Shown here piece after piece: positions 26,631-35,355 of a DNA stretch of 64,000 nucleotides. A model generated the notes under the pieces. That model searched no databases, was not told the origin of the DNA, and was given only the letters and a program-made list of their open reading frames with translations. This stretch comes from Rhizobium phaseoli (lineage in GTDB: Bacteria > Pseudomonadota > Alphaproteobacteria > Rhizobiales > Rhizobiaceae): the NCBI RefSeq assembly GCF_010668805.1, contig NZ_WUFT01000017.1, forward strand, positions 1-64,000. The letters run 5' to 3'. Both the position numbers and the translations under genes were made by a program. Position 1 is the stretch's first letter, and the number at the start of each line of letters is the position of its first letter.

Positions 26631-27769
26631 GCGCCTCCCCCCATGAACCCAAACTTGGCCGGCTTCGGCGTCTTTCAGCCCTGGTGCGCAAGGAAAGCTA
26701 CCAGGCGATCCGCGATCCGAGCAGCATCCTCATCGCCTTCGTGCTGCCGCTGATCCTGCTCTTTCTCTTCGGCTACGGCGTGTCGCTCGACACCACCCGC
26801 ACCCGCATCGGCCTCGTGACCGAGGAAATGACGCCGCTGACGCAGGATCTGTCGGCAAGTTTCCAGGCGTCGCGCTATTTCGAAGTCGCCGTCGGTCGCG
26901 ACCGGCGCCGGTTCGAGGAAGATCTCGTGCTCGGCAAGGTGCGCGGCATCGTCGTCATCCCAGCGGATTTCACCACGGACTATATCGCCGGCAACCGTCC
27001 GGATATTCAGGTGATCGTCGACGGCTCCGATCCGAACACGGCAAATTTCGTGCAGAATTATGCACAGGGCGCCGTCGCCAATTGGGAGCGACAGCGTCAG
27101 GCCGATGTCGCCTCACATAGTCCGGCCATCTCGGTCGAACAGCGCTTCTGGTTCAATCCGGAACTGACCAGCCGCAATTTCCTCGTGCCCGGTTCGATCG
27201 CCATCGTCATGACGCTCGTCGGCACGCTTCTGACCTCGCTCGTCGTCGCCCGCGAATGGGAGCGCGGCACCATGGAGGCGATGATGGCGACGCCGGTAAC
27301 GGCGGTTGAATTGCTCATCGGCAAGATCCTGCCCTATTTCGTGCTCGGCCTCACCTCGATGACGCTCTGCGTGCTGCTTGCGGTCTTTCTCTTCGGCGTG
27401 CCGTTCCGCGGATCGGTCGCAGCCCTTTACGCCCTGTCGGCCGCTTTCCTGATCCCGGCGCTCGGCCAGGGCCTGTTGATCTCGACGGCAACGAAGAACC
27501 AGTTCCTCGCCTCGCAGCTGGCACTGATCTCCGCCTTCCTGCCGGCCTTCCTGCTGTCGGGCTTTCTGTTCGAGATCAATTCCATGCCTGTTGTCATCCA
27601 GTGGATCACCTTCATCGTGCCGGCGCGCTACCTGATCCCCAGCCTGCAGACGGTGTTCCTCGCCGGCGACATCTGGCCGATGTTCCTGCAGGCGATCGGC
27701 GTGATGCTGACGATCGGCGCCGTCATGTTCGTGCTTGCGGCGCGCAGCACCCGAAAGAGGATCGGCTGA
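26627..27769 (+). CDS. ABC-2 type permease, YbhS-like
   Basis: The ATG at 26627 overlaps the ATPase stop as ATGA and gives 380 aa starting MSASPHEPKLGRLRRLSALV. An N-terminal membrane helix (LIAFVLPLILLFLFGYG) is followed by a ~150-aa extracytoplasmic domain and five more helices (NFLVPGSIAIVMTLVGTLLT onward), the usual ABC-2 layout. A longer in-frame start at 26471 lies inside the ATPase gene and is rejected. It pairs with the next permease as a heterodimer. Confidence 0.9.
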   Translation: MSASPHEPKLGRLRRLSALVRKESYQAIRDPSSILIAFVLPLILLFLFGYGVSLDTTRTRIGLVTEEMTPLTQDLSASFQASRYFEVAVGRDRRRFEEDLVLGKVRGIVVIPADFTTDYIAGNRPDIQVIVDGSDPNTANFVQNYAQGAVANWERQRQADVASHSPAISVEQRFWFNPELTSRNFLVPGSIAIVMTLVGTLLTSLVVAREWERGTMEAMMATPVTAVELLIGKILPYFVLGLTSMTLCVLLAVFLFGVPFRGSVAALYALSAAFLIPALGQGLLISTATKNQFLASQLALISAFLPAFLLSGFLFEINSMPVVIQWITFIVPARYLIPSLQTVFLAGDIWPMFLQAIGVMLTIGAVMFVLAARSTRKRIG

Positions 27770-28878
27770 TGTGGACAAGGCTCTACGCCCTCATCGTCAA
27801 GGAACTGCTTGCCGTCCTGCGCGACCCCAAGGGCCGCGCCATCCTGATCGGCCCGCCGATCGTCCAGCTTCTCGTCTTTTCCTATGCCGCGACGCTCGAA
27901 GTGCGCAATGTCGACGTCATGATCCTCAACCGCGACAGCGGCCATTGGGGCCAGGAACTGATCGAACGCATCGGTGGCTCGCCAACCTTCCGCCGGATCG
28001 AGATGGCGGGAAGCCAGGCGGATATCAGGGTGGCGATCGACAATCAGACGGCCATCGCGGCGATCGAGATCGGCCCGGACTTTTCGCGCAATATCGAGGC
28101 GGGAACGCCTGTTGATCTACAGGTGGTGCTCGACGGCCGCCGTTCCAACGCCTCGCAGATCGTCGCCGGCTATCTCCAGCAGATCGGCGGCGCCCTTGCC
28201 GCCGAGACGCCAGCCGGCAGACGCGCCGGCGCCGGCGCTGTCTCGACCGTGCCGCGCAATTGGTTCAACCCGAACCTCACCTACCAATGGTTCATGGTGC
28301 CGAACCTGATCGCCAGCATCGCGCTGCTGATCGGCCTGATCGTCACGGCTTTGTCGATCGCCCGCGAGCGCGAGCTCGGCACCTTCGATCAATTGATGGT
28401 CTCACCGCTGCGCATGCACGAAATCCTGATCGGCAAGCTGATCCCGCCGATGATGATTGGCCTCTTCCACATCACCGTCTATATCCTGGCCGCAGTCTTT
28501 CTTTTCGACGTGCCGCTGCGCGGCTCGCTCTTCCTGCTTTACGGCAGCGCGGTCTTCTATCTCGGCTCGATCGCCGGCCTGGGCCTCTTCATCTCGGCGC
28601 TGTCGATGACCCAGCAGCAGGCGATCCTCGGCGCCTTCCTGTTCATGGTCCCGGCCATGTTGCTCTCCGGCTTCGCGACGCCGATCGAGAACATGCCGGC
28701 ATGGCTGCAGCCGGTGACCCTGATCAATCCGCTGCGCTATTTCCTGGTGATCGTCAAAGGCGTTTTCCTCAAGGATATCCCTTTGAGCGAGGTGGCGAAC
28801 CAGACGATCCCGCTGGCGCTGATCGCCGCCGTCACACTCAGCGCCGCCGCCTGGCTCTTCCGCCGGCGGCTGGAATAG
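27769..28878 (+). CDS. ABC-2 type permease, YbhR-like
   Basis: The ATG at 27769 overlaps the previous stop as TGATG and gives 369 aa. The layout repeats that of its partner: first helix near residue 20-40 (AILIGPPIVQLLVFSYAATL), large periplasmic loop, then membrane helices from WFMVPNLIASIALLIGLIV onward, with the RERELGTFDQLMVSPL motif shared with YbhR. It is the last gene of the cecR-ybhGFSR-like operon. E. coli YbhFSR has been linked to drug and cation export; the substrate here is not known. Confidence 0.9.
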   Translation: MWTRLYALIVKELLAVLRDPKGRAILIGPPIVQLLVFSYAATLEVRNVDVMILNRDSGHWGQELIERIGGSPTFRRIEMAGSQADIRVAIDNQTAIAAIEIGPDFSRNIEAGTPVDLQVVLDGRRSNASQIVAGYLQQIGGALAAETPAGRRAGAGAVSTVPRNWFNPNLTYQWFMVPNLIASIALLIGLIVTALSIARERELGTFDQLMVSPLRMHEILIGKLIPPMMIGLFHITVYILAAVFLFDVPLRGSLFLLYGSAVFYLGSIAGLGLFISALSMTQQQAILGAFLFMVPAMLLSGFATPIENMPAWLQPVTLINPLRYFLVIVKGVFLKDIPLSEVANQTIPLALIAAVTLSAAAWLFRRRLE

Positions 28879-29008
28879 CGCAACGCGACAAACGCTTCGG
28901 CCACCTCACAGAATGTGAACCGGTCTCCCAAAGCGTGACTCTCTCCTGCCGGAACCTCGGATTGGCGCGGTCGTTACTCAAACGCAACCCCAGCAAAGGA
29001 GAAGCAAA

Positions 29009-29404
29009 ATGTACAAGATTCTACTTGTCTCCAGCGCCCTTGCGCTGTCGTCACTTGCAACCAATGCGCTCGCTGATGGCGCCGTGACCGGTGCAGCCGG
29101 CGGCGCCATCACCGGCGCGATCGTCGGTGGCCCCGTGGGTGCCGCCATCGGTGGCGTGGCCGGCGGTGTCGCCGGTGCCGTTGTCGATCCGCCGCCGCGC
29201 GAGGTCGTCACCTATGTTGAGCAGCAGCCGGCCCCGACCGCCTCGGTTGTCGTCCAGGAGCCGATCGTCGTCGGCAAGCCGCTTCCGGCCGAAGTCGTCG
29301 TCACACCGGTGCCGGACAACCCGAAATACGCCTATACGGTCATCAACAATCAGCGTGTGATCGTCGAACCGCGAACCCACCGTGTGGTGCAGGTCATAGA
29401 ATAA
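29009..29404 (+). CDS. DUF1236-type periplasmic protein with a glycine-zipper N-terminus
   Basis: A 131-aa protein with a signal peptide (cleavage near NALA-DGAV), a glycine-zipper segment of GxxxG repeats (AVTGAAGGAITGAIVGGPVG) and a C-terminal DUF1236-like part (YAYTVINNQRVIVEPRTHRV). Such proteins are common and often multicopy in Rhizobiales; they may sit in the periplasm or membrane, but their function is unknown. CAAAGGAGAAGCAAA precedes the ATG. A strong terminator follows. Confidence 0.82.
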   Translation: MYKILLVSSALALSSLATNALADGAVTGAAGGAITGAIVGGPVGAAIGGVAGGVAGAVVDPPPREVVTYVEQQPAPTASVVVQEPIVVGKPLPAEVVVTPVPDNPKYAYTVINNQRVIVEPRTHRVVQVIE

Positions 29405-29727
29405 ACCACCGAAAAATCAGATCGCCGTGCCGCCTGCTGCGGCTCGGCAACTCCGGCCTCGCTTCGGCGGGGCCTTTTTTCGTGTGTTTGCGGCATCTGC
29501 CGATCAGCGCGAACAGGGCAACCAGCCGTCGCGGCAGGGCGAACCCTTGCGGCAGCTCCTCTATCGGGATCCGGTCGCCGTAAAGCCTGCCCTGTTTAAG
29601 GGATAGAATATGCATGCTGGAAAGCATGGGCCGATCCTCCATCGATTGATGGGATCAGCATGGCTGAAGCGACGGGGCCGGGTCCTTAATACTCCGGTTA
29701 AAAGCTGCTAAAACTTCCAAATGCCTG
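29405..29727. other. convergent intergenic region with a terminator
   Basis: The left part holds the DUF1236 gene's terminator. A minus-strand frame at 29394-29642 runs through that terminator hairpin and is not called. Nothing else is recognisable. Confidence 0.5.
29455..29480 (+). terminator. rho-independent terminator of the DUF1236 gene
   Basis: GGCCTCGC / GCGGGGCC (8 bp, one G-U) around a TTCG tetraloop, then six T residues. Confidence 0.9.
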
Positions 29728-31260
29728 TCAGCGCGGCCGCATCCCGGCGAGCGCCAGCCCTTCCAGAACCGGCGCAAAACGCTGGGGATTCTTGGCCGGC
29801 TGACCCGCCAGAACACCTTCCAGTGTCACATCAGGCGCAATCGCCTCCAGCGCGCGCAGCAACTGCCGCGCCTGCTCGATATTGCCGAGATGCGCGTGTG
29901 CGGCGATCAGCATCCAGTAGGTCGGGTCGAAATGGGCATTGAGCGCCAGCGATCGTGACGCAAACGAAAGAGCTGCCTCGTAATTGCCGCGGAAGATCTC
30001 GGCCATCGCGATGCCTGTCAGGGAAAAACGCGCATCCGGATCGCGCGGCCCCAGCCTCACCGCGCGGTGCAGACGCTCGAGCGCTTCATCGATATCGCCG
30101 CAGTGCAGCGCCGCAATGCCGGAACAGGCAGCAACGCGAAGATCGTTGGGATTGGCAGCCGCGGCGGCCTCCAGCACGGCCATGCCGCCGTCATAATCCT
30201 TGCCCGTCTGCAGCAGCGCCATGCCGCAATGGACCATCACCCGGGGATCGCCGGCAGAATGTTGAAGGCCGCGGCGTGCAAGCCTGAGGCATTCCGCCTT
30301 GTCGTCCTCTCCGAGCGGCGGCCAGCCCATGGTCGTACGATGTTCGAGCGCCCAGGCGGCAAGTGACAGGATCAACGCATTTTCCGGCTCCATGGCAAGG
30401 GCCTCGCGCAGCAGCGCATAGGCGACGGCATTGTTTTCGATCGACTCGTCGGTGATCGCCGCAAGCGCGCGCAGATAGAGATCATAAACCGCCGGACTGT
30501 TCGGCCGGTCGCGCCGCGATCTCCGGATTTCGGCGATTTCGATTGCCGGTTCGACAATCGAAGCGACGTGCTCGGTAATATGGTCCTGGAAAGCGAAGAT
30601 GCCGCTGATGCCGTCTTCGAATTGATCGGCCCAAAGATTGGTCGCCGTCACGCCATCGACCAATTCTACGTGGATACGCACCTGCCCGCCTTCCCGCCGG
30701 ATGCTGCCTTCGAGCACGTAGCGGACCCCCAATTCCCTGGCCACCTCTCGCACATCAATGCTGCGTCCCTTGTAGACGAAGGCGGAATAGCGCGAGACGA
30801 CCGAAAAGGAGCGGAAGCGCGCAAGGGCCGTGATGATCTCCGTCACCACGCCATCGGCAAAATAATCCTGGTCGACATCACCACCGAGATTGGCGAAGGG
30901 AAGAACCGCGAGAGAAGGCGGCTGCGGCGCCACCGACGCCACCCCGGCATCGTCCTGACGCGGCAAGCGATAACCCACCCTCGGAACGGTGACGATCCAC
31001 TCCGTGCCGTCAGGCCTCGGGCCGAGAAGCTTCCTGAGCGTGGCAATCTGAACGGTGAGGTTGCCTTCCTCGACGGCAAGCCCCGGCCAGGCCCGCTCCA
31101 TCAGATCCGCTTTGGTGACGACGCGACCCTCGACCTCCAGCAACATGCCGAGCAGCGCTGTCGGTCGTGGTCCTATCGCCACGGACTTGCCCTCCCGCCA
31201 CAGGCTTCCTGTCACGGGATCGCAAAGGAACGGACCAAAGGAGAGCGTTGAATTGCCCAT
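29728..31260 (-). CDS. winged-helix regulator with TolB-like and TPR domains
   Basis: The 510-aa product joins three parts. Residues ~1-100 are an OmpR/CadC-type winged helix (LLEVEGRVVTKADLMERAWP, WIVTVPRVGYRL). Residues ~115-240 are a TolB-N-like domain (LAVLPFANLGGDVDQDYFAD, LGVRYVLEGSIRR, NLWADQFEDG). Residues ~270-480 are TPR repeats. No membrane helix is visible, so unlike CadC it looks soluble. Such proteins occur widely in rhizobia, some fused to adenylate cyclase; targets are unknown. It is monocistronic. Confidence 0.83.
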   Translation of the reverse strand: MGNSTLSFGPFLCDPVTGSLWREGKSVAIGPRPTALLGMLLEVEGRVVTKADLMERAWPGLAVEEGNLTVQIATLRKLLGPRPDGTEWIVTVPRVGYRLPRQDDAGVASVAPQPPSLAVLPFANLGGDVDQDYFADGVVTEIITALARFRSFSVVSRYSAFVYKGRSIDVREVARELGVRYVLEGSIRREGGQVRIHVELVDGVTATNLWADQFEDGISGIFAFQDHITEHVASIVEPAIEIAEIRRSRRDRPNSPAVYDLYLRALAAITDESIENNAVAYALLREALAMEPENALILSLAAWALEHRTTMGWPPLGEDDKAECLRLARRGLQHSAGDPRVMVHCGMALLQTGKDYDGGMAVLEAAAAANPNDLRVAACSGIAALHCGDIDEALERLHRAVRLGPRDPDARFSLTGIAMAEIFRGNYEAALSFASRSLALNAHFDPTYWMLIAAHAHLGNIEQARQLLRALEAIAPDVTLEGVLAGQPAKNPQRFAPVLEGLALAGMRPR

Positions 31261-31345
31261 GCGGAAGCATAACGCGAAAATATCGCAAACTGAAAGCGGC
31301 TCGACGTGCCCACGAATTTATGATCGTAGGACTCGATCCGCGGCT

Positions 31346-31783
31346 TCATGCCCGGTAAGCGACGAGCACGGCTCCTCCAGCAATCATCACGACGCCAAGC
31401 CAGTTTGGAAGCGTCAGGCGTTCACCCAGGAACAGCACGGCAAAGACGGCCACGAAGACGACGGATAGCTTGTCGATCGGCGCGACGCGGGCGGCATCAC
31501 CGAGCTTCAGGGCGCGGAAATAGCAAATCCACGATGCGCCGGTGGCAAGGCCCGAGAGTCCCAGGAAGAGCCAGCTCCTGCTCGACACCGAAGACGGTTC
31601 CTGCCAGTTGCCGGTGACATAGACCATCATCCCCGCCGCCAGCAGGATGACGATGGTGCGAATGAAGGTCGCGAAGTCGGAATTGACGTTCTCGACGCCG
31701 ACTTTGGCGAAAATCGCCGTGAGCGCTGCGAAGCCGGCGGAAAGAAGCGCCCAAAGCGGCCAGCTTGTCAGAAGGCTTTTCAT
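31346..31783 (-). CDS. EamA-family (DMT) transporter, half-size
   Basis: A 145-aa protein of five hydrophobic segments, half the usual 10-helix EamA size. Diagnostic residues include GFAALTAIFAKVGVENVNSD near the N-terminus and the second-half motif APIDKLSVVFVAVFAVLFLG with LGVVMIAGGAVLVAY. It should act as a homodimeric metabolite or drug transporter in the inner membrane. AAGGAA precedes the ATG. It lies 41 bp downstream of the oxidoreductase gene on the same strand and may be co-transcribed. Confidence 0.85.
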   Translation of the reverse strand: MKSLLTSWPLWALLSAGFAALTAIFAKVGVENVNSDFATFIRTIVILLAAGMMVYVTGNWQEPSSVSSRSWLFLGLSGLATGASWICYFRALKLGDAARVAPIDKLSVVFVAVFAVLFLGERLTLPNWLGVVMIAGGAVLVAYRA

Positions 31784-31824
31784 GCGGCGTTCCTTGTCCC
31801 GTTACACCTCGATCTCAAGGACGA

Positions 31825-32868
31825 TCAGACCTTCAACTCGCGCCGTTCGCGCTCGGTGACCATCGCAAGGTCGAGCACCTTCTGCAGGTTGGCGGCGTGG
31901 CGGAAGTTCGGGTCGGGCTGGACGCCGGTTGCCACGGCCTCGGCAAAACGCTCGTAGTTGGTCGCCACCGGTTCAACTTCGATCTGCGTCCAGGTCGCAG
32001 TTTCGACACCTTCGCCGAGGCAGCCGTGCAGCTCGGAACCGCTGGGACGGTGGATAACCTCAAGGCTGCCCCTCTCGCCGTAAATGCGCAGCTTCAACTC
32101 GTTCAGATGCCCTGTCGCCCAGCGGCTGGCATGGACGACGCCGAGCGCGCCATTGGCGAAATCGACGGACATGGTGAAGCTGTCATTGGCATCCAGCAGA
32201 TATTCGCCGATCTGGCCGCCCGGCGCCTTGTTGAAGGTCTTCAGCCGCGCAAAGACGTGGTCGATATCGGTCGCCGCACCATAGGCGGCAAAATCGAGAA
32301 TATGGATGCCGACGTCGCCGAGCACGCCGTTCGAGCCGTGGCCAGTGGAAAGCCGCCACAGCCAGGTCGATTCCGTGCGCCAGTCGCCCCAGGCACGCGA
32401 CACGAGCCAGCTCTGGAGATAGGAGGCTTCGACGTGCCTGATCGTGCCGAGCTCGCCTGATAGTACCATCTCGCGGGCGCGCTGCAGCGGCGCGACATTG
32501 CGATAGGTCAAGTTCACCATGTTGACGACGCCGGCCTTTTCGGCGGCCTCCGTCATCTCCAGCGCCTTCGCATAGTTCTCCGCCAGCGGCTTTTCGCAGA
32601 ACACATGTTTGCCCGCGGCGATCAACGCCATCGTCGTCGGGTGATGGATCCGGTCGGGCGTGACGTTCGTCGCCGCATCGAACTCGCCCCAGGCGATCGC
32701 CTCCTCCAGTGAAAGGAACCGTTTTTCGATGTTGAACTTGTCAGCAAAGGCCGAAAGCCGCTCGGGATCCGTGTCAACGGCACCGACCACCGTCACGCCG
32801 TCGATGAGGGGGAAGCGGGCGAGCTGGTTTTTCGCCATCACTCCCGTGCCAAGAACGAGTAGTCGCAT
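31825..32868 (-). CDS. Gfo/Idh/MocA-family oxidoreductase, ThuB-like
   Basis: The 347-aa enzyme begins with an NAD(P) motif (MRLLVLGTGVMAKNQLARFP) and has the EKP motif (HVFCEKPLAEN) followed by a beta-sheet substrate domain. It starts 9 nt after the stop of the ThuA-like gene (GAGGAG before the ATG), and the ThuA-ThuB pairing is known from rhizobial trehalose/maltose catabolism, where the pair forms 3-keto sugar derivatives. The thuEFGK transporter is absent here, so a different sugar or polyol is equally possible. Confidence 0.85.
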   Translation of the reverse strand: MRLLVLGTGVMAKNQLARFPLIDGVTVVGAVDTDPERLSAFADKFNIEKRFLSLEEAIAWGEFDAATNVTPDRIHHPTTMALIAAGKHVFCEKPLAENYAKALEMTEAAEKAGVVNMVNLTYRNVAPLQRAREMVLSGELGTIRHVEASYLQSWLVSRAWGDWRTESTWLWRLSTGHGSNGVLGDVGIHILDFAAYGAATDIDHVFARLKTFNKAPGGQIGEYLLDANDSFTMSVDFANGALGVVHASRWATGHLNELKLRIYGERGSLEVIHRPSGSELHGCLGEGVETATWTQIEVEPVATNYERFAEAVATGVQPDPNFRHAANLQKVLDLAMVTERERRELKV

Positions 32869-32877
32869 GGAAGCTCC

Positions 32878-33663
32878 TCAGCGGTAACCGGCTTCGCCGG
32901 CCTGGTGCAGTCTCGGGCCGCGTTCGACGATCGGCTCCAGTGCTTTTTCTACCGGCACATTTGGGGCATCGGTAATGCTCGTCAACGATCCCTCAGGATT
33001 ATAGGCCCACTTCACGCCGTTGATCAGCACCTTCTGGACATTCGCGTCGTGATAGGTCGGATAGGTCTCGTGGCCGGGGCGGAAATAGAAGATGTTGCCG
33101 GCGCCGCGCCGCCAGGTCAGACCCGAGCGGAACACTTCGCCGCCCTGGAACCAGGAGATGAACACCGTTTCGAGCGGCTCCGGCACCGAAAACTGCTCGC
33201 CGTACATTTCCTCGTTCTCAAGCTCGAAATGTTCGCCGATGCCGGCGGCAATCGGATGGCGCTGGTTGATCGTCCATAGACGCTCGCGCTCGCCCGCCTC
33301 GCGCCATTTCAGCGCGCAGGGCGTGCCCATCAGCCGCTTGAAGATCTTGGAGAAATGGCCGGAATGCAGCACAAGCAGCCCCATGCCCTCCCAGACGCGC
33401 TTGGCCACCCGCTCGACGACGACGTCGGAGACCGCGCCGTGATCCTTATGGCCCCACCAGGTCAGCACATCGGTTTCGGCAAGCCGGGCTTCGCTGAGGC
33501 CGTGTTCCGGCTCCTGCAGCGTTGCCGTCGTTGCCGAGATACCGGGATCCGTATTCAACGCGTTGGCGATCGTCGTGTGCATGCCTTCGGGATAGATCCC
33601 ACGGACGATTTCATTGGTAGTCTCGTGGATATTCTCTCCCCAGACGACGGTGCGAATGGCCAT
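32878..33663 (-). CDS. ThuA domain protein
   Basis: The ATG at 33663 (AGGAG 6 nt upstream) gives 261 aa starting MAIRTVVWGENIHETTNEIV. The ThuA glutamine-amidotransferase-like fold shows LTWWGHKDHG, LLVLHSGHFSKIF and RRGAGNIFYFRPGHETYPTY. A longer frame from 33717 is unlikely. It heads an operon with the Gfo/Idh/MocA oxidoreductase. ThuA proteins are needed for trehalose and related sugar use in Sinorhizobium, with unclear chemistry. A promoter with an embedded dyad lies upstream (33771-33802). Confidence 0.88.
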   Translation of the reverse strand: MAIRTVVWGENIHETTNEIVRGIYPEGMHTTIANALNTDPGISATTATLQEPEHGLSEARLAETDVLTWWGHKDHGAVSDVVVERVAKRVWEGMGLLVLHSGHFSKIFKRLMGTPCALKWREAGERERLWTINQRHPIAAGIGEHFELENEEMYGEQFSVPEPLETVFISWFQGGEVFRSGLTWRRGAGNIFYFRPGHETYPTYHDANVQKVLINGVKWAYNPEGSLTSITDAPNVPVEKALEPIVERGPRLHQAGEAGYR

Positions 33664-33770
33664 GATGTGCTCCTGTAGAAACTGGAAGTATCGGTAGGCG
33701 GGAAAGGCAGAATTCAAAGCGCTTTGGAAAACAGCGATGGCTGCGCCTCGTTTCCTCCACGTCTAAGCAA

Positions 33771-33802
33771 CACATAGACCTTTGTCAGGAATTTGACAAA
33801 GG
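33771..33802 (-). promoter_or_regulatory. promoter with overlapping dyad for the thuA-like operon
   Basis: On the minus strand TTGTCA (33799-33794) and TATGTG (33776-33771) are spaced by 17 nt. A 9-bp inverted repeat CCTTTGTCA-N6-TGACAAAGG (33779-33802) covers the -35 box and most of the spacer, as expected for a repressor site. The leader to the ATG at 33663 would be about 100 nt. Confidence 0.55.
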
Positions 33803-33855
33803 GGAAAATTTACCGGCAGAAGGCGGAAATTCTACTCGGCAATATAGCAGCAATA

Positions 33856-34197
33856 TCAATGCGAAACCGACTTTGAGAATAGGTTGACGACCACGACGCC
33901 TGAAATGATCAGCCCAAGCCCGACGATCGCCGGCAGGTCGAGCCGCTGCTTGAAGAAGACCAGACCGACCGAGGAAATCAACACGATTCCCAAAGCGCTC
34001 CAAATTGCATAGGCGATGCCGACGGGGATGCTTTTCAACGTCAGCGACAGGCAATAGAAGGCGGCCGCATAACAGGCGACGACAAGTGCGGTCGGCCCGA
34101 TGCGGGTGAACTGCTGCGACAGCTGCAGCGCTGTCGTGCCGATGACCTCAAGCACGATGGCGGCAAACAACAGCCCGTAGACGGCAGCCTGGCTCAT
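33856..34197 (-). CDS. small multidrug resistance (SMR) efflux protein
   Basis: A 113-aa four-helix protein of the EmrE/QacE/Sug family. The essential membrane glutamate is in AAIVLEVIGTTALQLS (about residue 17), and the helix 3 signature AYAIWSALGIVLISSVG is intact. It should dimerise and exchange protons for lipophilic cations. AAGGAA precedes the ATG, 18 bp after the stop of the TetR gene, so the two are co-transcribed and the TetR protein is the likely local repressor. Confidence 0.92.
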   Translation of the reverse strand: MSQAAVYGLLFAAIVLEVIGTTALQLSQQFTRIGPTALVVACYAAAFYCLSLTLKSIPVGIAYAIWSALGIVLISSVGLVFFKQRLDLPAIVGLGLIISGVVVVNLFSKSVSH

Positions 34198-34215
34198 GGC
34201 GAATTCCTTTTCGGA

Positions 34216-34779
34216 TTACTTCCCGGTCAGTTCGACAAGGCGATTGATAAGATCCCGTCTCAGAACGCCGTCGATATCATGGCTTTCCAACGTATCCGCA
34301 AACCACAATCCGTCTGCGGCAAAACGCACGACCTGTGCGTCGAGGGAGGAGTCGGTGCCGATATATTCCTCCGCCCGCACCTGCACCCATTGGCGCCATC
34401 TGAGGCGCAACCGGGGTTCGGCAAGAAGCGCGATCGTTACCTGCGTCCAACTCCTGGAATCGTCGGGACGATCCTTGAGACCGGCTACCGCTCTGAGATA
34501 GGCGCGGGTGAAGCGGCCCTGCGGCAGCGGATCGCCGCGCATCAGCTCCTCTATATCCGCGTCGAACTTTTCGAGCAGGCTCTCGAACAGGGCGTCAAGC
34601 AGCGCATTCTTCGTCGGGAAGTGATGAAGCAGCCCACCCTTGCTGACGCTGGAGGCGGCCGATACCGCATCGAGCGTGACCGCGGCCATGCCTTCGCTGG
34701 CAGCAAGGCGCGCCGCAACATCCAGCAACTGCTGGCGCACGACTACAGGCTGTTTCTTGCGATGATGAGCGTTCGACAT
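34216..34779 (-). CDS. TetR-family regulator of the SMR pump
   Basis: The ATG at 34779 gives 187 aa starting MSNAHHRKKQPVVVRQQLLD. The helix-turn-helix is ASEGMAAVTLDAVSAASSVS followed by KGGLLHHFPTKNALLDAL. Longer frames back to 34908 cross the promoter and are rejected. No ribosome site precedes the ATG, and the -10 box lies only 7 nt upstream, so the mRNA is probably leaderless. It lies 18 bp upstream of the efflux gene and has a perfect operator in its own promoter, implying autoregulation. Confidence 0.87.
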   Translation of the reverse strand: MSNAHHRKKQPVVVRQQLLDVAARLAASEGMAAVTLDAVSAASSVSKGGLLHHFPTKNALLDALFESLLEKFDADIEELMRGDPLPQGRFTRAYLRAVAGLKDRPDDSRSWTQVTIALLAEPRLRLRWRQWVQVRAEEYIGTDSSLDAQVVRFAADGLWFADTLESHDIDGVLRRDLINRLVELTGK

Positions 34780-34785
34780 GCAAGA

Positions 34786-34815
34786 ATAAAGATACCGTCT
34801 GGACGGTTTTGTCAA
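34786..34815 (-). promoter_or_regulatory. TetR operator inside the regulator-pump promoter
   Basis: ACCGTC-TG-GACGGT (34794-34807) is a perfect inverted repeat. On the minus strand TTGACA (34815-34810) and TCTTTA/CTTTAT (around 34792-34786) flank it with 17-18 nt spacing, so the operator fills the promoter spacer. Start of transcription is predicted near 34780, next to the ATG at 34779. Confidence 0.8.
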
Positions 34816-34926
34816 GATGAATCGGCTGAAACTCCTGCCCGCCCGGCAATATGCGCGAATTGCCGCGTCGCTTTGATGACAGTTGCGATCGTTTTCCGCC
34901 CGGTGCATGAAGGACCGGGGTAATCG

Positions 34927-35355
34927 ATGGGCATCGGGGATGGTTTCGTGACGGAGAAGGTCACCACTCTATATCAAGCGATCGGCGGCGATCCTGTCGT
35001 GCGGGCGCTGACGCAGCGTTTCTACGAACTGATGGACAGGCCGGAGGCAAGCAACGTGCGCGCCGTGCATCCGCTCAGCCTTACCGGCAGCGAAGAGAAA
35101 TTCTACGAATATATGAGCGGTTATCTCGGCGGCCCGCCGCTCTATACCGACAAACGCGGCCATCCGCGCCTGCGCAGCCGCCATTTCGTCGCCGAGATCG
35201 GCGCCGTCGAGCGCGACGAGTGGCTGCTCTGTTTCCGCCGCGCCCTCGACGAGACGATATCAAGCCAGGCGCTGCGCGATCTCATCTGGGCGCCGGTGGA
35301 GCGGCTCGCCTATCACATGCAGAACAAGGCCCCACCGGACAAGGAAACACCATGA
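34927..35355 (+). CDS. group II truncated haemoglobin
   Basis: The 142-aa globin starts MGIGDGFVTEKVTTLYQAIG with the trHb N-terminal helix. The proximal His is in LRSRHFVAEIG (about residue 81), and the group II Trp of helix G is in DEWLLCFRRAL. Group II (TrHbO) proteins bind oxygen and NO and act in oxygen or redox chemistry in the cytoplasm. GGGGTAATCG lies before the ATG. It overlaps the next gene by ATGA. It is separated from the haem uptake genes by only a few hundred bases. Confidence 0.9.
   Translation: MGIGDGFVTEKVTTLYQAIGGDPVVRALTQRFYELMDRPEASNVRAVHPLSLTGSEEKFYEYMSGYLGGPPLYTDKRGHPRLRSRHFVAEIGAVERDEWLLCFRRALDETISSQALRDLIWAPVERLAYHMQNKAPPDKETP

Noticed and set aside
29394..29642. 82-codon minus-strand frame
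   Set aside because: It runs through the strong terminator of the DUF1236 gene and overlaps that gene's end; no family resemblance.
32868..32878. Firm assignment of the ThuA/ThuB-like pair to trehalose breakdown
   Set aside because: The thuEFGK importer is absent, and these families act on several sugars.
34216..34908. Longer TetR protein starting at 34908
   Set aside because: The extra N-terminus would cover the promoter and operator and is not typical of TetR proteins.
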